A DNA stretch of 64,000 nucleotides. Source: Oxytricha trifallax (taxonomy: Eukaryota > Ciliophora > Spirotrichea > Sporadotrichida > Oxytrichidae). Made by a program: the position numbers and the translations under genes. Each line of letters starts with the position of its first letter. Position 1 is the stretch's first letter. Shown one piece after another: positions 20,055 through 33,369 of the stretch. The DNA is taken from assembly GCA_000711775.1 (NCBI GenBank), contig ARYC01001918.1, forward strand, positions 28,848 to 92,847, given 5' to 3'. The notes beneath the pieces are model-generated. The model worked only from the letters and a program-made list of their open reading frames with translations, was not told where the DNA came from and did not search any database.

Positions 20055-22898
20055 ATGAAAACAGATAGACCAAGCAGTAGATATTAGCAAGATTCCTTAA
20101 TCCATCATAAATTATAACCAAAGGCCTCAAATGAGGCTGCTTAATAATATCTCCCTCATCTCATGTAACAAACATCACCGCATCCTCTCACCCATCAGCA
20201 AGATGAGTAGGATTTATGCGATTACTGCATGCATAAAATGGACGATCAAGAACTGAATCTATCCTTTGAGGAACTTGAATCCGAGGAGTTTCATTAAAAT
20301 TAAGATATCTATAGAAATAATATCATTAGATCAGAATAAGTACTGCTTGAATGGAAGAGCAAAATTGACATAAGTTTGGTAAAAGTCACTAGAGCGGACA
20401 AGTTTCCATTCAAGGTATTTAACAGTGAGTATTTCTAACAGGCTTTTGATAATTTTGACTATGAGAACAGTAGAGCAAGAGTGTAAGTATTAATGCGCCA
20501 ATCTCATCTATCTTTAATACTCTATCCTTATAAAATAATTTAATTAACTTATAGAATGAAAGTTTTGCTGAAATTTCCAGTTATTAAAAAGATATACCTA
20601 TATCTCTTTTGGATATACTTTGGATTAAAGTTTAAAAATTTGACTGAAAGAGCAGATGACTAATAAATTTTAGGTAAACTTTGCAAGTTTCAATTAATAA
20701 TTATAGTTCAATAATGGAGAATAAAATTGTAGTAGAAATATGTTTTGCTCTATCAGAAATTCAAGCCTTCTGAAGGTGTATTAGAATGGTAAGATTTACA
20801 TAAAACTTCCAATTAAACCTGAATACTAATTTTAAATTGATGTCTAATTTCTATTTATAGTTTGCCATTTTTGATTGGATATGCCATTAGAATTGCAATT
20901 GAGGATAAAATCAGATATGGCCAGAAAATCTTGACTTTACATAACGGCCTGAAAGAAATCTATCAACTAGTTTTTAAAGAAATTACTGGTTTATCTATCG
21001 GTTAAATCTTTATTGAAAGACATCTAAGCCGATACTCAAAAAGGGATTACTTCGAATAAAAGCAACCTTCAAAAGATGTTCTTGAATATTTCAAAGTTAA
21101 AGGGGATTACAAAGAGTTCCTTAAACGAGGTCAGAAAATTGGGTATCATGATTATCTGAAAAAGAGCAAAATTGAGAGAGATTAGTTTGAACACGAACTA
21201 AGCGCATTATTAAGCACAAAGCAATTTGAAAAGGCTAAGAAAAAGACTGAAGATCTAAAGTACCCACCTATGGACTTTTATGAGAAATTTCTTAACTAAA
21301 ACATATTGGAATCATTGAATAGCGAAATAATAAATTAGTAAAGAATGGAAAGTACTAGTAAAATAAGTTTAAATTAATCAATATTTGGAAGTAGAAGCAA
21401 TTCAACTTCAATATCAAAGTCAACTATTAATGTTGGAAGAGTGTCTCCTATGTTGAGAAGCGTGATAAAAAATGACTCTTACATGCCAAATAATCTGGTT
21501 CTAAGTTTTAGAGATCGTAATATGTTAATGAAAAGTGAATCAAGTGTCATATCTGATAAAGTGAATAAAGAGGAGCTTCCAGAAATCAGAATTAAGTAGG
21601 TTGTCAATATGCTCAAAGAAAGCAACAAACTTAAGCGGAATTTGCATGCAATGAACAAATCTAAGTTTAAATATGATTATCTGTGATTAATTTTATTAAT
21701 CCACAACTCCTCAAAGGCAGAAATCAGATGGACTACTAGAAGAATAATTTGCAAAGTCATTTATGAAACCGTTTCCAAAGGTTATTAGAAAACGCAATAG
21801 ATTTGTGAAAATAGGAGAAAGTATAGACCACTCAATAAACATTGAAAATCCTAATATGACTAACATAGAATCTGTAAAAAATATCTTGTAAAATTTGCCA
21901 AGTTACAATAACGAAGTTAAGTACAATAAATGTAAGTACCTAATCATATCTTTTATAATATTGGAACAATTTCTTAATATGATGTAGTACCTTCATTTCC
22001 TTTACACGTGAGAAATGAGTAATAACTTTTGGAGACATCTGAAATCATGGAAAAGTTGAGGATCAAAGAATAGGGTAATTTAGGCAAAGTTCCACTTAGC
22101 TTTTCATCTCCTCAATTTTCAAAATCTCTAGACAAAATATCCAAAGAATTAAGCTTAAAGAAATAGCAACAAGCAATGACTTAAAATAAAAAGAAACCTA
22201 CCGTGTTTAAAGCTAAAAACTAAAGTCATCTGAATACTGAAAGCCTCGTTCAATAATTCTAGAAGGATTTGCAGATAGGAGCAAATAAAATAAACGAGGA
22301 TGCCTATAAGACACCCTCTTTCTTTGACAGTCAAACTTAAAACGAGAAGAGAGATGAATTTGACAGTAATATTAATTAACTATCACCTTAACAAAAACTT
22401 GGATTTAAGAAGTTATCAACCTTAGACCCTAGAACTATGGAAGAAGTGGAGAAAGATCGCCAAAAAGAAAAACTTAAAATACAACTATTTAATTAGCTAA
22501 TCTTTTTTTAGAAATAAAAACTATCTTTTTTAAGAAAGACATAAAATGAATCTGGCTCTGTAAAGTTTAGGACCCATCTATTAAAAATAGAAAGAGCTAA
22601 GAAAGAAAATGATGAATAAAAACAACATCTTTTTCAATAGATAGATTATGATTGAGAAAGATTTAATATCTAAGGATGAGAAAGATGTAGAAGGATTTAA
22701 TAAATCAAAGAAAATATTTGACAATTAAACTTTAAAAAATAAAAAAAATCGAAATTATTAATTAATTATCTGAATATATTTGTAAATTTCGTTTAGCTTG
22801 ATAGAAGCATAGAAAAGTTAATGAATCAAGGAGACTTGAAAATTTGGCCTAAGGAAGAGTTGTAAGAATTAGAAAACAGAATTAAAAATTATTAATGA
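20055..22898 (+). CDS. Hypothetical protein, possibly FAM227-like
   Basis: Start MKTDRPSSRYQQD at 20055, 147 bp from the divergent TBC1D23-like start. Introns: about 20483-20553, 20790-20860, 21683-21713 and 21932-22018. The central part (IYLYLFWIYFGLKFKNL, LPFLIGYAIRIAIEDKI, IYQLVFKEITGLSIGQ) recalls the W-rich alpha-helical domain of FAM227 proteins; this is a weak resemblance. The rest is Lys/Gln/Ser-rich. The main frame meets TGA at 22653-22655, but a further exon (SIEKLMNQGDLKIWPKEEL) ends at 22898, so an intron or small IES near 22640-22800 is likely. Confidence 0.6.
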
Positions 22899-23262
22899 AT
22901 AGCACTAAATATCAAAGTAAAATATAAATTGATTTAGTTAGTTAACTTCATAAATTTATGAATATTAACTTAACTTTAAACCATAAAAATAATAAGAAAA
23001 AAAATTCATAAATAATTAGCATTTTTATTTAATAGTTATTTAGATTTAAATTAAAGGAAAAAATATATTGTTGTCTGCGATTTTCATAAACATATAAGAC
23101 TTATAAGAACCAGCCAACTTTGATTGGATATAAAATATATCAATTTCTTAATTAAATTCAAAATATAAATCGCATATTTCAAGACAATTTTTATCATACT
23201 TATAATATATCAGTCATTTGAATTGCTAATTAATTATTAAGATATTTAGCAATAGATAAATA

Positions 23263-24518
23263 ATGAAAGCCCCTTAACTTCTTGTTTTGTTTATGACTTT
23301 AGGCTTTGCTTCTCTAGTACAAATAAGTCCAAACAACAATAACAACAAGCTTTTCCTTTAGCTGCAATCAGAGGATTTAAAGAAGTCTGGTAGTTTCAAA
23401 CTCGTACAATCTGGGCAAGTAGCTAACACCACAACTGGCAATTCTACTCAACTTGATGTGATAATCGTAGACGATGATATTGATGAGGACTTAGTGGTCT
23501 CTGAGAGAATCGTGTAGAAAGCAGAGGAGGGCAAGCATTTCTTCTTCCTTATGTCAGATAGAACTTCTGTTTGGGCTTACGATCCGGTTACTAACCTAAA
23601 GAGCCAGAAGATAGTGGGAGATCGCAAAAATATTAGAGCTATTGATATCGATAAGGAGAGGAATTACTTATACGTTGCTGATATGATGGAGGGAAACAAT
23701 AAGTCAGTTGTCATGAAATATCATCTAAAAGTTAATTCCACGAACAAAAATGACATTAAAATCACAGTATTGCCTAACTCAACTTTTAAGGTCTATGATG
23801 GAGATAGAGTGACTGGTATTGCCGTTGATGACGTAAAACATTTCCTTTTCATCGCAGAGTCTGATAGATAATCCATTATCAAAATCGACTTCACTAACAT
23901 CTATAACCCATTAGGAAATGCCACAGTGCTTTATTCAGGCTTACCAAGTCTATAAAACCTTTAAGGTGTTGTTTGTGACGAAGAGCATGAACTTCTTTTC
24001 TGGGGTAACTCATAAAACGGAGCGAAGATTGGTGGAGTGCTATAAGCAAACTACTCTGGAATGACTTAATCCACCTCTGTGTTAAACACTCTTGATGTGA
24101 TTAGCGATATATCATATGAGGATGATTAACTTTACTATATAGTAAATGGAAACGAAATCTATACTCAAGATCATGAAGCTAACAATTCTAAACCTATTTT
24201 AGTTAATAAGGGTTTCTTCACTAATTTATAAATTATACTATAGAATATTCTATAATACTTGTCTTGTAATTATTAAATGCCTATAGAATCAGTGCTCTTG
24301 ACGGTTATATCTACGTTACAGACGAGAAAATGGGTCTATATTTAATTAAGACTTTTGACGACCCTATAAAGCCATTCGATGAGCCAGTAAAGCTTGAATT
24401 TGGAAGTGAGCTTAAGGGTTTCAGAGCATTTACTATCCTTAAAACAAGTGGAGGTATTTACCAAATTATGGTTGGAATAACTACTTTGGCACTTTCATTG
24501 GCTATGTTTATGTTTTGA
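23263..24518 (+). CDS. Secreted or surface beta-propeller protein
   Basis: Start MKAPQLLVLFMTLGFASL at 23263 is a typical signal peptide. Repeats of the YWTD/NHL type follow: SVWAYDPVTN, IRAIDIDKERNYLYVADMM, VTGIAVDDVKHFLFIAESDR, LQGVVCDEEHELLFWGNS, IRALDGYIYVTDE. An intron lies at about 24213-24287. The protein ends in a hydrophobic stretch (MVGITTLALSLAMFMF, then TGA), which could be a GPI-anchor signal or a membrane anchor. No enzymatic motif was seen; ligand binding or adhesion is a guess. Confidence 0.8.
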
Positions 24519-24853
24519 TTACGTCAAAATAGTAAGATAATATTACAAATTGCACTGTTAATAAAAAGCAGTGTAACCTTAGGATTAAAATTCCTCAGGT
24601 ATTTAATGGTACAAACCTACTTTTACTACTTTTTATTCCTTTACTTTGCTCTAAAGATATTAATCAAATTTCTATATTTACGCATTTGGAATTATATTTC
24701 TCCCTATATAGCAGTATAATCTTATACTATAAACTCTTAACTTAATGAGATCTGTAGGAGGTTGGATTAATTTACAACTGTAGACGCACAGCATCTGTGG
24801 TAGCTGGTAATTATTGCACACTTGGTTAAATGAGTGGATAAAACTTCAAATTA
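24519..24853. other. Intergenic, no recognised gene
   Basis: AT-rich sequence between the propeller gene and foldback element 1b. A short higher-GC patch (24740-24835) is open on both strands, but neither translation is convincing. Confidence 0.5.
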
Positions 24854-25276
24854 ATATTGTAGGAATACTTTCGAAATTGTGAAATTATAATTAAATAAAT
24901 TAATATTAAATCAAAATCTTGGCAGTTAAAGTTGGCCAATTTAAACGATCTTGGGCTCATTTAATAGGGAATTGAAAATAAGCTAGACTTTATTATTGGC
25001 GGTAAAATTTTATCGCATCTCTGGAGCGAGATAACTCGACTTTAATGTAGGGATATTATTTAATGAATTTAGATCCGTTTAATTAAAGTCGATTTATCTC
25101 GCTCCAGGGATGCGATAAAATTGTACCGCCAATAATAAAGTCCAGCTTATTTTCAATTCCCTATTAAATGAGCCCAAGATCGTTTAAATAGGCCAAATTT
25201 AACTGTCACGATTTGGATTTAATATTTTTTTATTTTAAATTAATTTTCCAAATTAAAATGTTTTATTCCTACAATA
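24854..25276. repeat. Foldback element, family 1, copy b
   Basis: A 423-bp inverted repeat with the ends ATATTGTAGGAATA and TATTCCTACAATA. It shares the core GGCGGTA..TCGCATC.CTGGAGCGAGATA with copy a (4273-4694). The arms have diverged from copy a more than from each other, which suggests gene conversion or long hairpin formation within each copy. Confidence 0.88.
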
Positions 25277-25543
25277 ACGATGAAGTATCCTTAACTTCTC
25301 TAGGAAATGAAAGAGCAAATTTATGCATATGACGATGATGTGAAATAATACTTTAAGGGGGAAGTTTTCTGCTCTATATTTTATTTTTTATGGAAATATT
25401 AGTCCAAATTATGGATGAGCTTTTTTATTTTTTCTTTTATTAAAGATAAATTAATCGTAAATTTTAATTTTGTGAGTAGAAATTATAATTCTAAGACTTT
25501 AGCATTTATAATTTTACCATATATAACTTGAACTAAAATATCT

Positions 25544-26146
25544 GGCTATGGGGAAGCATCCTCCCCCCTAATGTATACTTTTTATTTTGTAGTCTGAGTT
25601 TTTAACGCTGAGTAATAGTAGCTGATGAACATGGGGTGTGCGAGCAATAGTTTTTTAGCTATGACCTCTTATAAGTCAAAAAATTATATATAAAATCATC
25701 ATAAAATTGACAAAAATTTTCAATTTTTCTTCAAATTTTTAATTTTCATAAAATTATCGATTTAAGTGAAAAATAAGAAATTTAACAAATTATATAAATC
25801 TTATTTAATTATTAACAATAAAATTGAAAATAATTGTTTTTGCATTTTTTTAATAAGAGAGAATAATTTTATTGTTAATAATTAAATAAGATTTATATAA
25901 TTTGTTAAATTTCTTATTTTTCACTTAAATCGATAATTTTATGAAAATTAAAAATTTGAAGAAAAATTGAAAATTTTTGTCAATTTTATGATGATTTTAT
26001 ATATAATTTTTTGACTTATAAGAGGTCATAGCTCAAAAACTATTGCTCGCACACCCCATGTTCATCAGCTACTATTACTCAGCGTTAAAAACTCAGACTA
26101 CAAAATAAAAAGTATACATTAGGGGGGAGGATGCTTCCCCATAGCC
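25544..26146. repeat. Foldback element, family 2, copy b, with 8-bp target duplication
   Basis: A 603-bp inverted repeat starting GGCTATGGGGAAGCATCCTC and ending with its inverse, flanked by AAATATCT at 25536-25543 and 26147-26154. The outer ~110 bp of the arms match copy a. It stands 267 bp downstream of a family 1 element, as copy a does (720 bp). Confidence 0.92.
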
Positions 26147-26321
26147 AAATATCTATATATACAATGAGTTATTTATCAATCAGTTATTAAAGCCTAAATT
26201 GTTTCCAAATTATTTTTGGATTATTTGTAATAAAATATGCTTTTCTAATTAGTTTATTTTGGTGGAAATTTTTACTCCCACATTTTATCTTAAACATAAG
26301 GTCCTTTTATAAATTAAAAAA

Positions 26322-27483
26322 ATGAAAGTATTTATGGAGACTAATCTTAAGAAGATAGACTACATGAAGAAGTTAGACCATGATATATTTCACGAAATCC
26401 TGTTTAATTTCTAGCAAGAGACTTTTGAGAGGGATACTATCCTTTCGGTTGAAAAAGAGAAGGTCAAGAAAATGTTTATCATAAAAAATGGAATTGTTGA
26501 AATCACTGTAAAAGTAGATGGTGTTTAACTTTAAATTGAAAGGCTTTATAGAATAAACTAAATAAATTAAATTAAAAAATAATTTTTTTACAGTTATTTG
26601 GAATGTAGCTGATTATTTAGCTAAGTCCTTTACTCTTTCTCACACTAAAATGATAATCCCTCAATTCTAATGTTGAATAACTTGTTTTATAATTTTTATA
26701 GAGGGTCAATATTGAATCATAGAGCATTTTTAGTTGGCGATGTAAGTGACATCAAAGCTTCTTGCACTTAAACCCAAACTCTTTTCTTTCTAACTTATGA
26801 CCAATTTTAAAAACTCTGCATGAAAAATGCTAATCTCGAACAGGAAATTAAAGCTATCAGGGATTCTGTAAAAGGGAAAGAAAATCCATATTTTATTGAT
26901 TACATTCATTGCAGAAGTGTAGTGGATCAACAAATTAAAAGAAATTCCAAGCTAGAAGAAAGGCGTTCTAAATTGACTTGCTAACTTAAAAACGCGGTTT
27001 TGGTTAAGCTTAGTAATCTTAAGAAACAGAGAAGTAAATTATCTGTTTAAAATAACAATATAAACTGGTTAAATTCATCTTAAATTAATCATTTTTATTC
27101 AATTATCTTCATTTTTATAGCTAGTTTTTTTATACAGAAGCAAGCTGACTTTCAAGGAAGTCATAAACAAAGTTATTTAAATGAAGAAGGAGGAGATGAA
27201 AAAACAAAGAAAAAAGAAGCTTAAACAACTAATGGGTGAAAATGACGATGACAATGTGGAATTTAATTTTGAAGATTTGAGCCCTGAACAGGCAAGTGTT
27301 CTTATGGAATTAATGGAAGTCATGCAAGAAAAGTATCAAGCAAATAACTTGAAAATGGCATCGGCTGATAAAGTTTCACTTGAAATTTAAGATAAATTTA
27401 AATTAGGCATCAATTTGCATAATTTATACACGCCTAAGAATATTCATAATTTAAGGCCAAATACTCCTAAGTTTAGCGTATGA
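26322..27483 (+). CDS. Cyclic-nucleotide-binding-like C-terminal part of a K+ channel (inverted relative to 27845-30982)
   Basis: Segments read KIDYMKKLDHDIFHEIL, MFIIKNGIVEITVKVDG, RLYRGSILNHRAFLVGD, LFFLTYDQFQKL, ENPYFIDYIHCRSVVDQQ, a Lys/Glu-rich tail (MKKEEMKKQRKKK, LSPEQASVLMELMEVMQE), stop at 27481-27483. This is the second nucleotide-binding-like domain and tail known at the C-terminus of ciliate CNG/HCN-type channels. The ATG at 26322 is probably internal. Introns at about 26540-26700 and 27031-27142. The N-terminal channel half lies on the opposite strand next door, which suggests an inverted MDS of one gene; a separate small protein is the alternative. Confidence 0.6.
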
Positions 27484-27844
27484 GAATAATAAAAATTTAT
27501 AAGGTTTAAGTTTTAATAAGATAATTTAAATTTATAATTCTGCTTAGTTACTATAATTTAAAATCTAAAATTATTAGATCTATTTAGAAATCATAAAATA
27601 AAATCCAAATTAGTGGATTATTAGATAAATTTATATTCATTTGTCATTATTTGATTATTATATCAGATGACATATTAAAATTAGTTATGATGTCTTCAAT
27701 TATATATTCTTTAAACTTATAAATTAATTATCTACAATAGATTTTTTCTCCAAACTATAAAATAAAAATAATAATTTATGGTAATTCGAATTCGATTGTA
27801 ATATTTTATCTTCTTTTGATTAAATTAAGTTAAGACATGAATTA

Positions 27845-30800
27845 CTTACACCAAAATGATCTCCTGGGTATAGCTACCTGACTCTTTTAGATCCAGAATC
27901 CAAGCCAATTTTATCTTGAACTACTACGTTACACTTACCTTTCTATACAAAATACATAAATTCACACTCGTCTGACCCCTGCTTGATGATTTCATTCTCA
28001 GGCTCCCTCATCGTGACTTCCAAGTTATCAACAATATGCTCGAGCATTTTTAAGTATTAGGGTTTTGTGGAGAACATAATTTGCATTAATTCATTCTTTT
28101 TTATTGCTATCATAAAGATCTCTCTTTAAATTTACTTTTTTAAACCTGGCCTTATGTCCTCTATGAAACTCTAAAACTCTTCTTGTTGTTCTTGAGTGCC
28201 TAAAAAAGAATTATAAATTAGTAAAGCATTAAAAAAATTAGTACCTTGCATCTATACCATATAATAAGCGATTTCTCTCTTTAATTCTTCGCTTAGATGC
28301 AGATTTGAGATTGCTGTGTTTACTATATCCATTTATTAAGAAAACTTTTGATCTTTTTCATTCATTTGCGATACAAAACTAGCCATAAGACCAAATACGT
28401 TAGCTTAATTTTAAAAATAAACACATTATCATATGTATTTATTAAAGCTACTATCATCATACATAAGACCATCATAATTGCGTTGAAAGCTAATTCAGCA
28501 GCTGTAGCAGCGAGCATGTCACTTATACTGAAAAGCATTGCTGAATAATACATATAATAAAAAATATGTTTCTTAATGTTTTGCTCTTTTTATTAAATAC
28601 ATGACTACCCAATACTGATTATTGATGGGTAAATCATAGATTTTAGTACCTTTGTATATAAAATCACAATTAGGAATCCAAACTTTCTCGATTTGTGCTA
28701 AGTAGAATATAATGCACGTTTGGAAATGCAGGAAAAATATTAAGAAAAAGATGAGGAAGAGCACTTTCAAAGAAGCTTTTGCAGACTTTGAAACGCTAAG
28801 CTTTTGAATCAATTTTGTGAAAATTGCTAATTTGTACAATTTTAACATTCTATAAATTATTAAATCTTTATATATTACTTTAATATATGTTAAAAAATAT
28901 TAGAATTAAGGATAAACATTATGATATTATTATATTGCATAAGTATAAGTTTTATCTATAAGTGATAATAAATAAAAAAGGAATTAAATGAAAAATCCCA
29001 TAAAATTAAAATAATTTCATAAACTAATTCTGATGGTAGATACAAAGTTTTACTGATCATAAGTCATAACATCTGCAAATATTTTACTGAACGGAATAAA
29101 TGCCAAAAGATCCAAATAAAATCTAAACTTCCTGAATCTCAATATTAAATATTTATAAGAGTAAAATATACTATAATATTTTAAATCCCTAAAACCCCTT
29201 TCCAAAATAATTTTCTTATATCGATCTTATATAAGTAACTTAAATATCAAATATTCTCAATTTATTAGAAAAAGACATTAATATTTATTGATAAGAAAGT
29301 TTATTTTTCTCTCTAGGCTTTGATTGCTACTTTCTTAGGATCGAAAAACTCCTCCCCAGTATGAGAATCAAAGTATAGTAAATTAAATATTAATTTTATA
29401 AAAATAATAATTAAGGCTTACATTTATAAGTTGAAGCGAACTTAATTAGTATGTCGATTAGATAAATGACCATAATTAAATAGTCATTATTGATGAATCA
29501 TAATTATATAATAATGCATAAAAAGATAAAGATTGGAGAGAGAATGAATTTTGTTATGATTTTAAAAATCATTTTAACAAACAATAATTAGTATTTGGTA
29601 AGTTTTAGAGTAGTCAGGTTTAAATCCGATAATAAACGGTATGCTAAAGGAATCGTATACAGCAACCAAAATTACAAGTAAATTCCAAACTAGAAGAGTA
29701 TTTCCCTATTCCCTTAACATCCATTTATTAGTTACTATATTAATATTGTTAAATTACTCAATTATAGAATATTAGATTATTGTAAATGAATTGTGTACCT
29801 TATAATTAAGTATAAATTTATAAAAATATTTTTACTAATATTATATTTGGAGTTAGCAGCGTTCTCAATTTAAGCATTTTCATCGTTGTCTCCGTTTTAC
29901 TATCGAACAGAATGCAAATTACATATAATTATTTATATATTTATAAAGATCCTTACGTCTAGAAATTCTTCAACAAACTTCTCTGAGATGTCATATCTGA
30001 ATTCATTAATAAATTAACAAAGTTCAGATTATTTTAAAGTAAAATAAAGAATTCTGATTTTATAAATCTTGAAGCAATTTGTTCTGATCACTGTAGTCTG
30101 CAGAGCCAAGTTGGGACAAATTTTAACTTCCCATACTATTCATTAGAGAAAATGAAGTCGATGGAAATAGATTCATCCACATATTTTAAATATATAATAA
30201 TTGATAATTATCTTAGATTACTTAATAGTAATAATATTTTTTATTAATAAATTGGGTAGATATACTAAAAATACTTTTAATTCTTAAAATCAAAATGATT
30301 CCTAAAAAAATATATAAACTATCAATTTTTAGTAGGAATAAATTATGTTTCTCAAATTATTATAGAATTCAATAAGAAATTAATTTTAATATTGTAGATA
30401 TAGTTGGTCTAACTCTCCTCATTATTTTTAGGTTTACTTGACTCTAAAAGTTAAAAAATTAATTTTTCAAGATTTTATCAATATCTTAATCTTTATACTC
30501 GAAAACAATAATTATAAATTACTTACTGTAATTTTTCTTTTCTATAGTCAATTTTGAGCGGAGACTAAGCTTAGAATTGGAGTTATTCCCATTATCCTTT
30601 TCAAATTACTTAAAATTTACGATAAGTATAAGATTATATATAAATTTTAAATTAGTCTAGATCATTTGGATTAGTGATTGTTTTTCTTAATGGTTGGAAG
30701 GCGCCGTTATTAGAATCGCCGTCAGTTCTGGAACTTCCTGGTCTATGCACTACAATGTTTGGTACGTCTGGTATTTACTGCATAAGAAAATAAAAATATT

Positions 30801-30982
30801 AAAGGTAAGTAAATTTAACCTAAATGCATACTAATGCCCTGAATATAGAATTTAATATATTTAGGATATTATTGTATTGCAAGAAATAAGATTAATTTGC
30901 TCAATTTGAGAAAAATAACTATCAATTATATTTAATTAGGTAATACCTCTAATAACTGACCTGACTTTATTCTTTTAGCCAT
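27845..30982 (-). CDS. Voltage-gated K+ channel of the CNG/HCN/EAG type (5' and central part)
   Basis: Start MAKRIKSGQLLE at 30982, disordered N-terminus, S1 at about 29720 (FWLLYTIPLAYRLL), S2-S3 at about 29440-29500 (IMVIYLIDILIKFASTY, then GEEFFDPKKVAIK), S4-S5 and S5 at 28848-28690 (KASLKVLFLIFFLIFFLHF), S6 at about 28540-28440 (AELAFNAIMMVLCMMIVALI). The C-linker (HLSEELKREIAYYMVQM, 28330-28270) and the first half of a cyclic-nucleotide-binding domain (CEFMYFVQKGKCNVVVQD, LYPGDHFG) follow, ending at 27845 with a GTAAGT donor. The pore region reads SISDMLAATAAE where a K+ filter (TVGYGD) is expected, so the selectivity sequence is missing or altered. Many introns; the continuation after GDHFG was not found on this strand. 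Confidence 0.72.
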
Positions 30983-31480
30983 ATTTATATATAAATTCGG
31001 GGGAAGTTTCCTTTCTCTTGCAGATTTTACTCCAAAACATCTAAATTTATATGATTCGAAAAAATATAAATAAAACATTTATATGACTTTTCCAATATTC
31101 TCCCCTTTATTAAATACAAGGCTCACATTTATCTATTATCTCATTAAAAGATATAATAAATATAATGTTTTAGTTTTAATTAAAAATTAATGTCATTGAG
31201 ACTAAATATTTGAAACTATATCAAGAATAAGAAGTTATTAGATGTTAAAATATGAAAATTTTATTCTAAGATAAAAGTTTTTATAATTGATAAAAATTCA
31301 AAATTTTTAGTGCTAGACACAAAAATTTTCTTCCCATAAATTTAAATAAAATTTTAATTTGGATTAATTGCATAGAAGAACTTCGGATTATGTCAAGATT
31401 TTATCATCAATTTTAAATTTGATTTGATAAGTATAATAATGAATTTTGATTATGAATAATAACATTGAAATTAAATAAAA
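30983..31480. other. Divergent intergenic region
   Basis: 498 bp of AT-rich DNA between the channel start and the coiled-coil gene start. It presumably contains promoters for both. No conserved motif or reading frame was recognised. Confidence 0.55.
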
Positions 31481-33259
31481 ATGAAAGCCTTAAGAGCAGG
31501 TAGATTTTAAATATTATCTCCTTAGCAACAAGCAGATAAAATGGTTCTTTCACCAATGCAAAGCCAACAAAAACATCAATATCACTATGATAGAAAAGGC
31601 GTTGGATCAAGTTCAGGGACCTAATAAAACATGGATTTTCAAGATAAAAGTGAAGCCGTAAGAATTAATATTTTGTAACAATAAAATTAAAAAACTTCTC
31701 AACAGAAATAAGGGAATGGAATTTAAAGGCAAATGACTGATTAACATAACTACTACAGTGAAAAGACTCTTTAAAATACACATAATGGGAAAACAGAATC
31801 TAAAGCAAATTTCAAGAAAAATGGAGACATAGATATTAGCATAGAATTTCCTAAAGCTGAGGATGATTTTCATAATTAAAATTAGCAAGAGTAAATGTAC
31901 TTATTTGAAAATGGAGAAGACCCTGTTAGTCCTTTGCAACATCCAAGAAACTAAAATGGCCCATATAATCATAAGTCACATTTCTCATAAATAAATGAGG
32001 AGTCAAAAGAAGTGTCAACTTATAGAGTATTCACTTAGAAAAATACTCACATGTCTAAGAAGTAAACAACTAAATCTCTAGCTACTCTTACTTTAGATAA
32101 TGAATATAACGATTAGGTAAACCCAACTGGTTACCGATAGAGTGATAATAATATGATGAACTTTGGTTAAAGACCAACGTTAAACTAGAATGAAGGAGAA
32201 TTTATATTAAAAGACGATTCAGTGAATCAAAGAGATTCTTAATCATACTCTCATAGTAACTCTAACTTTATTAGCGATGGAAATTAATCTCCCTAGAATT
32301 TTAAGTCTAATAAAAGCACTTTCAATTTCATGGATGTAATGAAATAAGCCTAGGATCATTTCAAAGAAGACGGACAATAGATAGAGACAGCTTCATCAAA
32401 TATTGATGAGTCTATGATGAATGCTTATAGAGAAGTAGTACCCAAAGCTTAATTTGAGGCTTTGAAAAATGAAAATGCCAGAATTAGAAGAGAAACTCCA
32501 AAAATGAAAGAAAATTTAGACTAAGTCAAGCAGTAAACTAGAAACATCGAAAATGAAGTTAATTTTCTAATGGCTGGCGTGGAAAATACCGAAGAAATAA
32601 AATAAGGTTATGATAAGAAAGTTAAGAGCTTTGACTCTGACATTGAGATTGTGAAGAAAAAAATTGATTAAGCTGTATTAGAGTACACAGAAGAAAAAAT
32701 AAAGACTTAGAACCTAGATTTGGCTTTTAAGAGAATTATGAATACGTTAATTAGGAATTGTTAAGAGAACAAAGATTAAATTATTGACGAAAACTTAAGA
32801 CAGCTTTTGAAAGAACTAAGTTTGAATGAAAAGTAATAAAAATAAAAAAATCCTATGCCAAATTAAAGCCCTGGTACTCGTAAAAAAACCCCAGCTTTAA
32901 CCCCATAAACTTTTACAATCGGTAACAGCTTTTTGAATGATTCTTAATTCTCTTTCAAAACAGCATAGGGTCAACTTGTTAATGAAGCAATGATTGCAAA
33001 AATTGATAATCTAGAAAAAGAGCTTATTAAGAAAAAGTATGAACTTCAAATAGTGAGGAAAGATTTGTATAATAATTTGGAGAAAGAATAAAAAGATAGA
33101 TTAATATTAGATTTGTAATAGTTTGGAGAGACTGCTGTTACAGAACTCGTCAAGGTATTTACTGTTTAAGACTCGAAAAAGTAACCTAAGAGACTTGATG
33201 AAATTAAATCACTTCCCACAAGAGATTTTAAGTCAAGACACACTTCTTAGAAAAGTTGA
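31481..33259 (+). CDS. Coiled-coil protein, intronless
   Basis: Uninterrupted frame of 592 codons, MKALRAGRFQILSPQQQ to SRHTSQKS, TGA at 33257-33259. The first half is Gln/Asn/Ser-rich. The second half (from about 32440) has heptad-rich helices (RIRRETPKMKENLDQVKQQ; DNLEKELIKKKYELQIVRK). A basic Pro/Thr-rich linker (NQSPGTRKKTPALTPQT) separates two coils. No known domain recognised; a cytoskeletal or basal-body role is possible but unsupported. It converges on the next gene with 110 bp between the stops. Confidence 0.8.
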
Positions 33260-33369
33260 TTATTTAATAAAGTTATTTCACTATTTTTAATAATTTATGA
33301 TAATTCAGCATTAAGATAAATTTTATTTTATTCATGAAATAAAGAAAATAATTTGGTGTGATATAGCTA

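Noticed and set aside
28348-28548. Plus-strand 66-aa ORF
   Set aside because: Antisense to the S6 and linker region of the channel gene.
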